Origin: Cudoniella acicularis
Lineage: Eukaryota; Ascomycota; Leotiomycetes; Helotiales; Helotiaceae
Length of the DNA stretch: 64,000 nt
NCBI GenBank assembly: GCA_013054445.1
Contig: JAAMPI010000115.1
Span: forward strand, 1-64,000
Direction: 5' to 3'
A model generated the notes under the pieces. That model saw nothing but the letters and a program-made list of their open reading frames with translations. It made no database searches and had not been told where the DNA came from. The stretch's first letter is position 1. Each line of letters starts with the position of its first letter. Shown piece after piece: positions 23,403-35,006 of this stretch. A program made the translations under genes and the position numbers.

Positions 23403-24489
23403 ATGCAGTCCTTCGCCACCATTATCGCCGCTTCCGCCCTCTTCGCAGGTGTTTCTGCCTCTCCTCTCAAGGTTCGCTCCACTTGCGGCAGCGCACCAGC
23501 TGGCAGCGGAAGTGAAGCGCCCATCTCTCAACCAACGGGCATCACTACCGCAGCAGCTTGCCAGGCTCAGTGCGAGGCCAATACTTCTTGCCAATCTTTC
23601 GTCTTTGGCATGGTCAACAACGCAGACGAGTGCATGCTCTACTCTGTCCCAGCAGCATCAGTGCCCAAGCAATCCAGCACCAACCTCATCGCCTACGACA
23701 AAGCTTGCACATCTGTCCCTTCCGTTGTTCCTACCGCCTCCAACCCAACCGGTCTGAACAAAAAGCTCGCAGTCAGAGACACTTGCGGCAGCGCACCCAC
23801 GGGAAGTGGCAGCCAAACTCCTCTCTCGCAGTCAACGGGTATTACCACTGCTGCAGCTTGTCAAGCCCAATGCGAGGCCAACTCTGGCTGTCTGTCTTTC
23901 GTTTTCGGAATGGTCAACAACGCCGATGAGTGTATGCTCTACTCCGTAGCCGCTGCCTCTGTCCCTACGCAGACCTCTACCAACCTCGTTGCCTACGACA
24001 AAGCCTGCACCTCCGTCCCATCTGTCGTCCCTACCGCCTCCAACCCAACCGGTGCCAACACCGGCTCGAGCTCTTCTACCACTGGCTCCACTGGCTCAAG
24101 CACCGGCTCGAACACTGGCTCAACCGGTAACCAGGGTGGCAACCCAGCTCGTCTCGCTGCCCGTGATACCTGCGGCAGCGCACCAGTTGGCCCATCAGGA
24201 AATGCAAGCCCCATCTCTACACCTGCCAACATTGACAGCGCCGCTGCATGCCAGGCTCAATGCCAAGCCGATTCTTCCTGCGAGTCGTAAGTTCTCCCTC
24301 TCTCCACTCCCGACTCCACACCCATTTCATCAAGTACACATTCTAACATAGCGACATAGATTCGAATACGGCACTTTGTCTCAAGGCGCCTCCCCAACTT
24401 GCAGACTCTTCAGCGTCGCTGCTGCTTCTGTCCCCGCTCCTACCTCCGGACAGAGCCTCGTTGTCTACGATGTTGGATGCTCTGTCTAG
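23403..24489 (+). CDS. Secreted cysteine-containing three-repeat protein (apple/PAN-like repeats)
   Basis: Two exons (23403-24286, 24360-24489) give 337 residues. Residues 1 to ~19 form a signal peptide. Three repeats follow, each of the form DTCGSAP...AACQAQCEAxxxCxSFxFG...CxLxSVxAASVP...YDxxC. Units 1 and 2 are nearly identical; unit 3 is more diverged. A Ser/Thr/Gly linker separates repeats 2 and 3. The Cys spacing looks like small PAN/apple-type modules, which often bind carbohydrate or protein, but I cannot confirm the fold. No membrane anchor or GPI signal is visible at the C-terminus, so the protein is probably released or bound to the cell wall. The donor GTAAGT and acceptor ATAG join the last repeat in frame. 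Confidence 0.82.
23481..24053 (+). repeat. Tandem 300-base coding repeat
   Basis: The units at 23481-23753 and 23781-24053 have a 300-base period and encode repeats 1 and 2 of the secreted protein. They end in the same run of bases (ctaccgcctccaacccaacc). The period is a multiple of three, so copy number can change without loss of frame. Confidence 0.85.
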
Positions 24490-27400
24490 ATTCTCATTGC
24501 TTGGGAGAAGAGGATGGGAGTCATTTGGTTGATACTCTTATTTCTCTCAATCTTTATCTGAGTCTATGGATGGCGTCCTTGACGGTGGGGTGGGAAAAAT
24601 AAAATGGGCGTGGGATAAAAAGAAAATGAGTTCGGGTCTGTCTTTCTTTCCGTCTATCTGTCTGCCATTTGTGTCTGTATCTTGGTTTGGCATCTGGGGT
24701 GTTTTGATTTTGGTATTGTGTATATGGGTTTGTGTTTTTATAACTGTCTTTACCGTATGTAACATCTCAGAGGTGTCATGTAGCTTTCAAATATATATCG
24801 ATTGTTGCAAATATTTTTGGCTTGTTTGGTCGGGGAAAAAAGAAATACATGTATCCGAGAAAGCGAACATCTCTAAGCTTCCGCTTTAATTTTCTCTGCG
24901 TCGGGAGAATCAGACAAAGAAAAATTTTCCCGTTGTGAGAGTCATTGCTGCCATTTGGCAAATTTTAGAAAATCGGGAATTTCGGAGAGAACTTTCTCAA
25001 AGACAATAAATTTGTGAACCTCCAATAGTGTTGGATATAGGCGCTTAAGGCCCTAAGCGGGTGGAAATTACAGGGTGTTTGCCACTGTATTTATAGGAGT
25101 CGGAGACCCCGAGTGTTCAGCTGTTTAGGGTATTTGGGAACCCGAGTAATCAGTTGTACAGGGAATACAGGGTATGGCTTAGCATATGATTCAGGGGACT
25201 TGGGGCCTACGGCCCCCGTATATATAGCACACTTCTCACTGTAGATTCAATGGAACATCGCTGAAAATCCAACAGTGCCCTATCGTTTCTGACTCCGGCA
25301 CTCGGTTGTATTTCAAGCCAGCCAAAGCTTTAACTGAGAAGAGCAGCACTCTTTTAGTTTCTTTTCTTCTATGGGGCATTTAAATGATATAGGAGGAAGA
25401 TTTTGGACTGAAGAGCTGGTAACGTTAATAATTTTAACAATAGTCAAGTATGACAGTGAAGCTCGTGTTGAAATATTGGAGGCCTTTAGTATCTGAATTT
25501 TAGACGCTTCTGCTACGGCCTTAACTTTCCTGCGCACGATTTTCAATATTAAGTCATCCAGCTTCCCCTACCACTTCGCCCTCAGTCTTTCCTCTTGACT
25601 TCGGAGTTTTTGCCTAGCCTAAGGTTTCCCTCTACGCGGCCGTGCTTTCTAATCAAAGCATTTTCCAATAAGCGAACTGGCTTTCCTTCGTTCTGAGAAT
25701 GGTTGCCTTGCGTCTAATTCCCCCTTCGCTTGTCGGAAATCCCTTTCGCAACAGCTTTCCCTCTCGGCCTTACAAGATCTGCGGCTTGCTTCGGCGTTTC
25801 CCTATGGTGCTTTCCTTCTGTTTATCGCGTATTCTTTACTTGCCGGGATTAATGGCTCGCCGAGTCACTTCTGATTTTCGCAGCCCTTTCTCTCCTTCTT
25901 TTCCGGGGGTTTTTAGCATTTCCGAAATCCCCTGTCTGTCCCTAGAAACGTCCCCAGCAGACTTGTGTACTTCCCCAGGATGCTTTTCCTAGGGGCTAGA
26001 GGCTAATGAGAACCGCGTTGGCCTCTTCGAATAAGAATAACACTGTTAATACGAAGTTTAAAACAAGACTGAGTAAGGGGAAAGTTAATATGCTTGGTGA
26101 TACTGCGCTTGCTGCTATTTATACCTTCACTGTCAAATTCATTCATCATGACTTAATTATATTACATAGTTATATAGCTGCAACCCAAACACTAGTCTCC
26201 CCAAAGTATCATAATGTTATACACAGTAAGAAATTTGGTCATCGAAGTTGAGGTGCATGGCCTTCATCAAGTTTTCCAACCATACTGCGCCGCTGCGAGT
26301 AAGAAGAAGGGCGGACTTTCAAAATTGAGGGCTCTTATTTAAGTGAGGGTTTGAGATTGGTTGCCAGACTGGCAAGAGCGAGGGTATCTTGAGACTTAAA
26401 CTTAGCGCAGGACAAGACTCTAGTTTTACCTAGGTGTGTGACATATCTTCCCGACCTTTTTCGCTTTTTAATGTTCGTACGACGCAGAAATTGCAAGGTA
26501 TATCCGGCATACCAGCGAAACACAGAGATTTGATTTTCTCTCATACAGTTTTTATAATTGATATCGCTTCAATTGTTTTTGTTCCTGGGAAGGAATGTTG
26601 CTGGAGGTGCAGGGTAATTTAAGCGAGGTTTGCCGAGGATAGAAAAGTGGGTTTTGCTACACGAATAGGAAGGAGCAGGTTCAGCCGAATGAAGTTAAGA
26701 CTAGAGACAAAGAAATCACAAAAATAAATTCGTACATGATGTGATGAGGCTAAGGAACGGTTGCTTCTGGACGGGTAAAACCAAGGTCTCCTCCAAAGTT
26801 GTCCATGGGGTGAGGGAGTCCTGGGTTGGCACGTGCCCAGCACCTTTTTAAGACGCTCTAGGCAACGTCTCAAATTTAACCAGTTTCTATTAGGCAGAGC
26901 CAAAATTAAAGCCAAAGTAGAAGATCTCGATTTTATTTTTATTCGTTTTGTTTAAAAGTTCCGGGGCCCTGATTGGTTGTTCTATTTATAAACTTCTTAA
27001 TTAGGCCTTGTTAGGCGCCCACTGGGCGCCTCGCGGGTGCTCTGGCCCCGACCTGGTCATAGAATATAAAGAATTAGGTGGGTAAACTCTAGATTTAATT
27101 CTATTGGGCGAGTCCTGGGTCCGAAGCTCAGAATTCCTGAGCTGCCCGTCGAAACCTCTGGCCTCCTCAGCAGCTCAGGCAGAGCACTCCAATCTATGGA
27201 AATGAATGACTGAAGTAATTTAAATAAATATTGTAGAAAACATTAAAAAAGCTTAAAATACCGAGTATTTACTACTGCAGAATCAGGTGCATAAAGTTTA
27301 CCAAAATATCTGTGCAGAAAAGGTGTGGAAGGAGGCATAATTACCTTTCTTCGTTGTGCCACATGGATACGAGCTTACCAACAAGACGAAACAACCAACC

Positions 27401-27611
27401 AACAAAACCAACAAAACCAACAAAACTAACCAACACAGCCCTCTTTACGTACAGGCAAAGATCACAAACACAAAATTCACGACTTTTAAAAGGGCTAACA
27501 ACGACAATCAAAGGCATCATCAGACAGAGCAGCATTGTTTCTCGCATTCATTCATAACTTATTACCTCAGAACCGGCCCCCCTCCCGGCAAGCTTCTCCA
27601 TATCGTCGGCA
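24490..27611. other. Gene-poor region with GC hairpins
   Basis: No gene is supported in about 3.1 kb. The T/G-rich start (24500-24780) is probably the 3' untranslated region of the secreted protein. Two strong inverted repeats with 3-base loops occur: GGGGCC-TAC-GGCCCC at 25202-25216 and GGCGCCC-ACT-GGGCGCC at 27014-27030. The TTA/TAT-rich DNA around 25380-26270 and 26880-27260 looks like old, possibly RIP-mutated repeat DNA, but no transposon protein was recognised. Confidence 0.45.
27391..27435 (+). repeat. AACCAACAAA-type short tandem repeat
   Basis: Imperfect repeats of aaccaacaaa lie about 180 bases before the mannosidase ATG. They create an apparent Asn/Lys/Thr-rich open frame that should not be read as a gene. 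Confidence 0.75.
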
Positions 27612-29488
27612 ATGACGGAAAAGAACCGAAGAAGCTCACGTGCATTCGGGCAGGCTCCCGTCCTTGGTTCGATCCGGGCTCGACGACTCCGCATCCTGCT
27701 TCTTGCTGTACTGTGCTCTGCATTCGTACTGTTTTTAATACCTTACCATTCCGATCGGTTCAATCTGTTACGCAATAAATTTGAAAAACAGCCCGCAATT
27801 CAAATTCAGTGCCGCTTTGGCAAGGAGGACAGCGCAACCGAGGCGATCAGGGTCCAGCGTCAGCAAAAAGTCAAGGAAGCATTCGTACATGCCTGGGAAG
27901 GATACAAAAAGCACGCATGGCTTAAAGACGAACTCAAACCAATATCCGGAGGATTCGAAGATCCCTTTATTGGATGGGCGGCGACTCTGGTGAACTCACT
28001 CGATGCACTTTACATCCTGGGACTCCAGGAAGAGTTCCACCATGCACTTCATGCGCTGGGATCTGTAGACTTTTCACGTCCTAATGCTGAGAAGGTTCCT
28101 GTTTCCGAGACCGCTATCAAGTATCTGGGTGGTTTACTCGGAGCTTACGACATTAGCGGTGGTGAGCACTTGATTCTTCTTCAGAAAGCGAGGCAACTGG
28201 GGGACTTCCTCTTACTTGCTTTTGACACACTGAACGGTGTTCCTGTTCCTTATTACTTTTGGGAGAAATCTGGAGAACAATTGCATGGCGAAATTGGCGT
28301 GCAGATCGCACAAATAGGTAAGAATAAGCAAGTGGCAACTTAGGAAGCTGTCGGCACTTAAACAGTTAAATAACATTTTCAGGGTCACTATCGCTTGAAT
28401 TTACTCGACTGTCACAACTCACAGGAGAACGGAAGTACTTTGATGCTGTTTCCAGAATCACGGTCTACATGGAAAGGGCACAGAATTCTACTCTTATTCC
28501 CGGTCTCTGGCCCACAACCGTCGATACACGAGGGCCTTCCTTCAAGGGTACAACTTTCACTCTTGGGACTTTGGAGGATTCAGTATACGAATACTTACCA
28601 AAGGTGAGATTGCTAGAACTGTCTTTAAACATGTTCAATGAAAATCTGAAAATACTCACACAAGGCAGGAGCACATTTTGTTGAATGGTGAGACGACTCA
28701 ATATCTGAAAATGTATCGCAAGGCACTGGCTAGTGCTACCAAGTACCACTTTTTCGTCCCCAAAGTTCCCGGCAACTGGAGTCTTTTATTTCCTGGATAT
28801 TTAGGTGCCTATGGAGCAGAGCCGACTTTACATGCAGAGGTGCAACATCGAAGTTGTTTTGTTGGTGGCATGGTAGCTTTGGGATCGAGAATTAACGACT
28901 CACCCTTGGAACTCGCGACAGCCGCCAAACTGACTGATGGCTGTGTCTGGGCATACCAAAACACTGCAAGTGGGATCATGCCCGAAACATTCCAAGTAGA
29001 TGAGTGTTCAAAAAATTCAATCGCAGGCGCTTGCGACTGGAAAAATGCGACAGCGACTGAGCCGGGCCACCAGTATGGGTTCACTTCCATATCAGACAAG
29101 AGCTACATGCTCCGACCAGAAGCCATCGAGTCAGTTTTCGTCATGTATCGTATCACGGGCGATCCAGCGTGGCAAGAAAAAGGTTGGACGATGTTCCAAG
29201 CCATTATGAACCACACGACAACGCCAATTGCTAATGCGTGGATTGAGGATGTTACGAGTGAAAATACTACTCAGGGAGACGGGATGGAAAGTTACTGGTT
29301 AGCCCAGACTTTGAAATACTTCTACTTGTTATTTAGTGAGCCCGATCTGGTCAGCCTAGATGATTTTGTCTTGTGAGTTTCTCTCTATTCTTACATCAAC
29401 TTTTAGAGATTCTCTGATCAGTTACTAACCACATAGCAGAAATGCCGAAGCTCATCCTTTCAGGCTGCGAGATAGATTATTTACGTAG
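27612..29488 (+). CDS. Class I alpha-1,2-mannosidase (glycoside hydrolase family 47)
   Basis: Four exons (27612-28317, 28383-28603, 28669-29372, 29440-29488) give 559 residues. An N-terminal membrane anchor at about residues 26-44 follows a basic tail, making a type II ER/Golgi protein. GH47 landmarks are GGFEDPFIGWAATLVNSLDAL, the LGGLLGAY segment, the conserved Cys region HRSCFVGGMVALGS, SYMLRPEAIES, GDGMESYWLAQTLKYFYLLF, and a final EAHPF near the C-terminus, where the family's calcium-binding Thr-Glu-Ala-His-Pro is NAEAHP here. The family trims alpha-1,2-mannose from N-glycans, either in glycan maturation or as the ER timer for degradation of misfolded glycoproteins. The last exon is very short (15 residues plus stop) but supplies the conserved end. 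All introns are GT-AG. Confidence 0.92.
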
Positions 29489-31444
29489 ATCTTATAGGAA
29501 AAGGTTTTCGATTTTCGATGAGAAAAGAGAAAATTTGGAAATACAAGACTTTGGAAAACAGTTGGATTAGGAAACAGCAAGGAGAAATGTAAGAGTAATT
29601 TTTAGAAGTCTTTAGCCGAGAGGGAGCGACTGAGGAAAGGAGCGCCGCCGCAGAATGCGGGGTAAATTTACCCCACAGTAAGCGAGGCCCACTAAGAATG
29701 AAAGGGGGTACTGCCGCTCGCTCAGAAAAGAGCAAGTTTTGTCGAGTTGGGAAAGGACGGGACATTGCACCTTCCTTTTCCCTCACCAGGTATGGATGGG
29801 AAAAAAGGCTCGGCTCTGTATTATAAATTGAACTTTCTAACAAGATCAAGTCTTTTAGGCAAAATTCACTGGAATGTGAAGAACCGAACATAAAGAGCAA
29901 TTTCACTTTTTCCTGTGAGCTTTTGAGAAGTAATGCTAGAACTGTATCTAGGCGTATAATACCTTAAATTACTATTCGAATATATACAAGTTTGAGGTAT
30001 TGCCAAAGCTTCTCAGAAGTCCACTGTCGTCTTTTTTAATGCTGCCACTCTTCATGCGCTGTCAATCCCTGCAGCGTTCGTAAAAGCTATCATGAGAATG
30101 GAGGGTCGGCTGTATGATAGAGAATATCTTTTTCTGCAAGAAAAATTGGTTTAAGTGAGTTTCCTGAAATTTAAATGGCTAGCTCCCTCCGAAAGTCGAC
30201 ATATGGTATAAGGCCTTAAATTTGAGAGCAGTCAGCATAACATAAGTGATGAACTCGCGAGTTTGAGTGGAAAGTTGGCATTTCAATATATTGACCCCAG
30301 AGTTGCTCTGTTTAGAATACCAAAATCCACGTATGTAACTTCTCAATGGACTGCTTCACAGAAGATCTAATTTAAATTCTAACGCGATTTTGCATACTCG
30401 TGTGGCCTCCGAGTCCATACTGAATTAATTTGTCGCCTCAAAGTATCGGTGAGATTCCTAAATTTACAATGATGGCAGCGAAGTTAGGTGCTAAAGCAAC
30501 TTCAAGTTTATTCTCGGACTTCAAAGATTCGCCTTCTAAAGTGGCCAGGTAACTATCAAGTTATCTGTCACTTCATTATACATGAATTTAACTTAGAATT
30601 GTTCTTATACTTCAATGATCCCACAAAACCTCAGCATTGATATGTTTGAAAAAGCGCAAATTTATTTCACGGAAATGCAACGACTAGGTGTAACTTTCCC
30701 GACTTCGGAAGTCCTGAGATCGCTCGTCGACTTTAGAGGGATTCTTGCTCGATACTCAAGGTTAAGTAAGCTCTTCGCTTTTGATATCTATAGAAAATAT
30801 GTAATACTGTACTATATATGATAAAGAAACAAGCCCTATCATCGTTTAACGTACTACTATTTCTTTCGACGTCGGTCGTTTTCGAATATGAATATGCGAT
30901 TGGAAGCGTAGCGTCATGTATATGTATACCTTTCTCTATAATTTACAGCAATCGAGCGGAATATATTAGGAAAAGGATGCCGGAACGACACTGTAGATTT
31001 GAGCTCTGTTACTCATTACCTGTAATGTCACTGCGATACGTTCCGGAAAGAGGCATGTGACTATCATGACCATATTGGCGAGTTGTGTGTGGGTCTATAG
31101 GATTATATTTTTGTAAGATTATATTTGATGGGGGACTTTCAGCCAGGTAAAATGGATTATTGACCTCAGAATCTATTAAGAAATTCCTGAATCATGCGTA
31201 AAAGTTATAGTAATTAGAGTAATAGAAATTAAAATAGACGTTATAGTGTTATCAGATAGATAGAATGAAAAGGCAAGTCTGCTATGTAAAAGGTTTAAGG
31301 ACCCCGCCGCAAAAAAAGGGAAAAAAGGAAAAAAAAAGAAATAGACGTCCCGATAGAATTTACGGAACACGAATCAAACTTCAACAATCTTTTTAAACTC
31401 GAACAGTTTCGGTGTCGATTATCCTTCACTATTAAAAAAACCCT
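29489..31444. other. Gene-poor AT-rich region
   Basis: No gene is supported in about 2 kb between the mannosidase and the sulfotransferase-like gene, whose 3' ends face each other. Small frames (29481-29906 minus, 30615-31060 plus) lack family resemblance or codon signal. A purine-rich stretch with A-runs lies near 31310-31345. Confidence 0.45.
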
Positions 31445-32388
31445 TCATAACCTCCTCTTAGCCCACCACCAAGCAGCCGCCAACACCAAAACCGGCGCAC
31501 ACCACTTCAAACCCGCCACAAAAATTTGACCAACCCTCAACCAGAAAACAAAATACTGCACCCCAAGCACCCACTTCCCCTCATTAACACGCGGATACTC
31601 ATCATCCGGCACCCTCTTCCCCAAAAACTCACAAAGCGGACCCCACCCCTTCTTCGCCTCGAACACAAGAACCTCTCTATTTCTCGCAGCAGCAGCTTTC
31701 AAAACATGACTGTTGTGTGCTGTAAACCCGGCGGGGAGTTTAGACTTGTTGTTCATGTTGCCGCCGGTCCAAATGGCGATTGCGGAGCGCAGGATGGGGA
31801 TGTAGTGCGCGGTGAATGTCTTTGGGGAGAGAAGTTAGAGAGATGAGAATTTGGGGAGGGGTGGGGGTTGGAGAAACGTACTCGATCGACAAATGTGAGA
31901 TATTTCCAATGCTTCCAGCTTAGGATTTCGTAAAAGGAATTTTCAATGGGTTTGATCCAGCCGTCGACGCCGCGAGTTGTGAGAATGATTTTTGCGTCGG
32001 GGTAGGCGTCCATGAGTTCGTCGACGAAGAGAATACTTGGGATATCTATTACAGCCTGGATTCAAATTTACAGTAATTAGCTCAGAATAGGAGTTCGAAG
32101 CGAAGGTTGAAGACTCACCTCATACCACCATAACATCTTGTCGAAATCCTTTCCAGAATATATCCGTCCTTTGCCGTTACATTTTGCATCGATTGCTTCA
32201 TGCCAATGGAGCAGGGAGTCATTGGCTGCGTCCAATCCGGCATCAGCCATGTGATAACAAGTGTATCCTAATTTTCTGAGTGCTACGTAGAGTGCTTGTT
32301 TTGGTTAGCATGCGAAAAGAATATGATATACTGGGGAAAACAAACACATGGATCCAGTTCTTGAAAGCCCCAAACCCAAGACTTGCAT
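31445..32388 (-). CDS. P-loop sulfotransferase-family protein with C-terminal membrane anchor
   Basis: Four exons (32388-32346, 32294-32119, 32055-31882, 31819-31445) give 255 residues. The start codon is chosen because it gives the P-loop of this fungal sulfotransferase group, MQVLGLGLSRTGSM. Upstream, an ATG at 32452 opens a different frame that would destroy the motif. Exon 2 supplies ALRKLGYTCYHMADAG. Exon 3 supplies AYPDAKIILTTRGVDGWIKP, the PAPS-binding Arg region. The C-terminus ends in a hydrophobic, Trp-rich helix (about residues 228-250) and basic residues, consistent with tail anchoring. The family transfers sulfate from PAPS or keeps only the fold; the acceptor is unknown. Exon 1 is only 43 bases and its intron uses an AAG acceptor, so this end is less certain. 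Confidence 0.8.
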
Positions 32389-33107
32389 CTTTTTCTCCCT
32401 CGGCTGGCTGCGCCATCTTGGGGTAAGGGTTTGGAAATCCTGGATTAGCCATATCTGAATTGAGAGAAGGAGATGTCGAGAAAATAGGATAAATATAGAT
32501 ATAAGGTATCCTTCGGTGGATGAGAGAGGGAGACGGAGTGATAGGACTTGAGTTGTACTTTAGGCTCGAATTTTGCCTAAGTTGCACCAACATAACACAT
32601 CTTTTGACATGTTGCAAGCTGACTGTGCTATTCAGTTGAATCCATGAACCGCAAGGGTCTTTCCCAGGGGTCATACCAAGCGGTTGGATCCTGCAGTCAT
32701 CTTGACAAGCCGGCACCACTTACTGGAAGTCGTCTAGCGTTACCATGATGTTGGGTTGGCTAATCCTAGTCTCCAAGCTGACAGTAAGACATCTGAGGGG
32801 TCGAATGGACGCACACCCGGCATGCATTCGAACTGCAGGTGAGCTTCTGGTACCTGAAACAAAAGATACTCACATATAGCAAAAGCTTCGAATTTAATTA
32901 TGAGTAAGGTTTTGAGATGGCCACTTCACCAGAAGAACATCGGGCTTTTCGGAAAAAAGGCCCCCAGGCAGAAATACTCACTTTGGCATATATGAAGTTT
33001 CCAATAGGAATTAACTTGAAGAATAAAATGAAAACTAAAATTGGATCGAGGTATTCCGAGTTCATTGAGGTATATTGAGACTGTTTTGCTCATGAATCAT
33101 TAAATCA
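32389..33107. other. Intergenic region upstream of the sulfotransferase-like gene
   Basis: This holds the upstream region of the sulfotransferase-like gene and the 3' flank of the threonine aldolase gene, both on the minus strand. The ATG at 32452 heads a short frame overlapping the sulfotransferase start and may act as an upstream open frame. Confidence 0.4.
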
Positions 33108-34375
33108 TCAACCATACGCTCTCTCGCCAACTTTGGCTTTGTTATGAGCATGGCCATTTTGATTCTTCCGTGCCATGACCTCCTTCATGGCTATCTCGAG
33201 TCTGTCCACAGCTTCTTGGCTGATCTGATAATGGATGACCAGTCGTCCTCTTGCGCTCAACACTCTCAAACCTTGCTTCTTAGCGATCTCCACAAAGTCA
33301 TCCCCAGCGCACTTTGCGTCTTGAAGATCAAGCCAAACCATATTGGTTTCGGTGGGTTTTTCCAATTTTCCGCCCAAGTCTGTCCAGGCCTTTGCGATCT
33401 TTTTCGCAGTCGCGTGACTGGCCTTCAACAATCCACCTTCGCCATTCGGACCCGTGCCAAATGTCTCATCGACGGCTACTCTGGCAGCCGCAGTAAGAAC
33501 ACCGGGCTGTCTCAGTCCACCTCCAATGCTCTTTCTCACCCATCTTGCTTGCTTAATGAATTTTTTGTTTCCCACTAGCATGCTTCCAACCGGAGCTCCT
33601 AGACCCTTCGAAAAGCACAAGCTAACACTATCAAACTCCTTGCAATAATCCGCCAAGGATCCAGCGCCAGCCACCACTGCTTCCCATATCCTTGCTCCAT
33701 CAAGATGCAGTTTGATACTATGTTCTTTTGCGAATGCTGATATCTTCCTAACTTCTTCTAGTGGCATGATTGTTCCTGCAAGTGTATTTTCAAGAGAGAT
33801 TACACGTGTTGGGGCCCCATGAATTTCATTACCTAGAATTACATTCTTCTCCACATCTTCTAGTGTCAAGTATACCCCATTCTTTGGCACGACGCCCTTT
33901 ACCAAGGCACCAGACAAACTTGCAACACCTCCAGCTTCCCATTCCAATATGTGGGCTCGATAATCGCAAAGAACAGAATGAGGAGGTTGTGTCAAGTGTG
34001 ATCGCATAGCGAGTTGATTGCCCATTGTTCCAGAAAGGACAAAAAGTCCGGCTTCGTGCTCGGTTCGCTTTGCAAGATATGCTTCGAGATCGTTTGTTGT
34101 CGGATCTTCCAAGAATACATCATCGAGGAGAGTAGTGTTCGCAATGGCAGAAAGCATAGAGAGAGTTGGAGTTGTAACTACATCGCCTGTAGAAAGTAAG
34201 TCCTGTATCTCCCAGTTCAGCAAATCGGGAGCAATTGCAGCTTACTTCGAAAGTCGAAAGCAGCGGGGCCAGGAGCAGACCAGGCATTCTGTGTCGTATG
34301 ATTCTCGTCGGTTGGCTGCAGACCTGTTGTTCCATTGAGACCCTTGAGCTCATCTTCCGCCTTTCTTTTGGACAT
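33108..34375 (-). CDS. GLY1: L-threonine / low-specificity threonine aldolase (PLP enzyme)
   Basis: Two exons (34375-34246, 34186-33108) give 402 residues. The junction makes FDFRSDVVTTPT, the conserved start of the fold. HLDGARIWEA and CFSKGLGAPVGSMLVG follow, with the PLP lysine at about Lys237. The enzyme cleaves L-threonine or L-allo-threonine to glycine and acetaldehyde. In yeast Gly1 is a main source of glycine. The N-terminal ~35 residues are an extension rich in polar residues. The basic C-terminal tail shows no organelle signal. Placement next to the amidase (divergent, 631 bases apart) implies no shared pathway. Confidence 0.92.
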
Positions 34376-35006
34376 GTCTACAATATTTCGGTATTGAGGC
34401 GCCTTCTGCAGGTGGATGCGGGGTATTCTTCGTCTGAGGAGGGGTGAATTCGCAAGCTTTTGACCTAAGATGACAGGTCAAAAATATGAATAAATGAGGA
34501 TTCGTTGATGAGGCCTTGAACTTGTACATACGAGCAACGAAGGGCGCGATTGACATTAGCCATCGTCCCTCAAAAGTGGGGGTTCTCATGGCGGGGACCA
34601 TCGGGTTTTTTTCGTCCTTGAAGAGGAAGCAAGTTCGCTACCGGTAACGCTGGAAATCTCCCGAGATCGCCCAAGATCATAAATTAGTCAGCTCACAGGG
34701 GCTGTCAGCGCTAACGCTTCAGTGGAGAATGTCCGAGCTTCCCCTGAAAATCTTAATATAACGTCAATAAATATCGCCTGGGACAACCTGACTTCAAATT
34801 CTCACCATTATGCCACAAATGTTGCTTTGAAAGTGAACTTCGAAGAATACTTACCTTGGCTTTAGTCTTCGTAATTTTGTTTCACTTTACTCTCATGTTT
34901 TAAGTCAAATGGCAAAATCACTCGAATATTGAGACAGTATGAGGGGTTCAGAAATTAGGCATCCAAAATCCATTTAATTTTCATCTACCCGGTGTACAAG
35001 TTCATC
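34376..35006. other. Divergent promoter region of threonine aldolase and amidase genes
   Basis: No gene is seen. It presumably holds both promoters. An in-frame GTG at 34992 upstream of the amidase is not used as the start. Confidence 0.45.

Noticed and set aside
24566..24889. 107-residue open frame downstream of the secreted repeat protein
   Set aside because: The sequence is T/G-rich 3' untranslated-like DNA and the frame has no domain or splice support.
25699..25992. 97-residue Pro/Ser-rich open frame in the gene-poor region
   Set aside because: It has biased CT-rich composition, no recognisable family and no splice or promoter support.
27655..27680. tRNA T-loop-like string (ggttcgatccgggc)
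   Set aside because: It lies in the first exon of the mannosidase gene, and no acceptor stem or D-arm pairs around it.
27391..27778. Open frame rich in Asn, Lys and Thr before the mannosidase gene
   Set aside because: It is produced by an AACCAACAAA-type tandem repeat and overlaps the true start of the GH47 gene in another frame.
32452..32719. Minus-strand frame starting upstream of the sulfotransferase-like gene
   Set aside because: It does not encode the P-loop; the conserved motif is in the frame starting at 32388.
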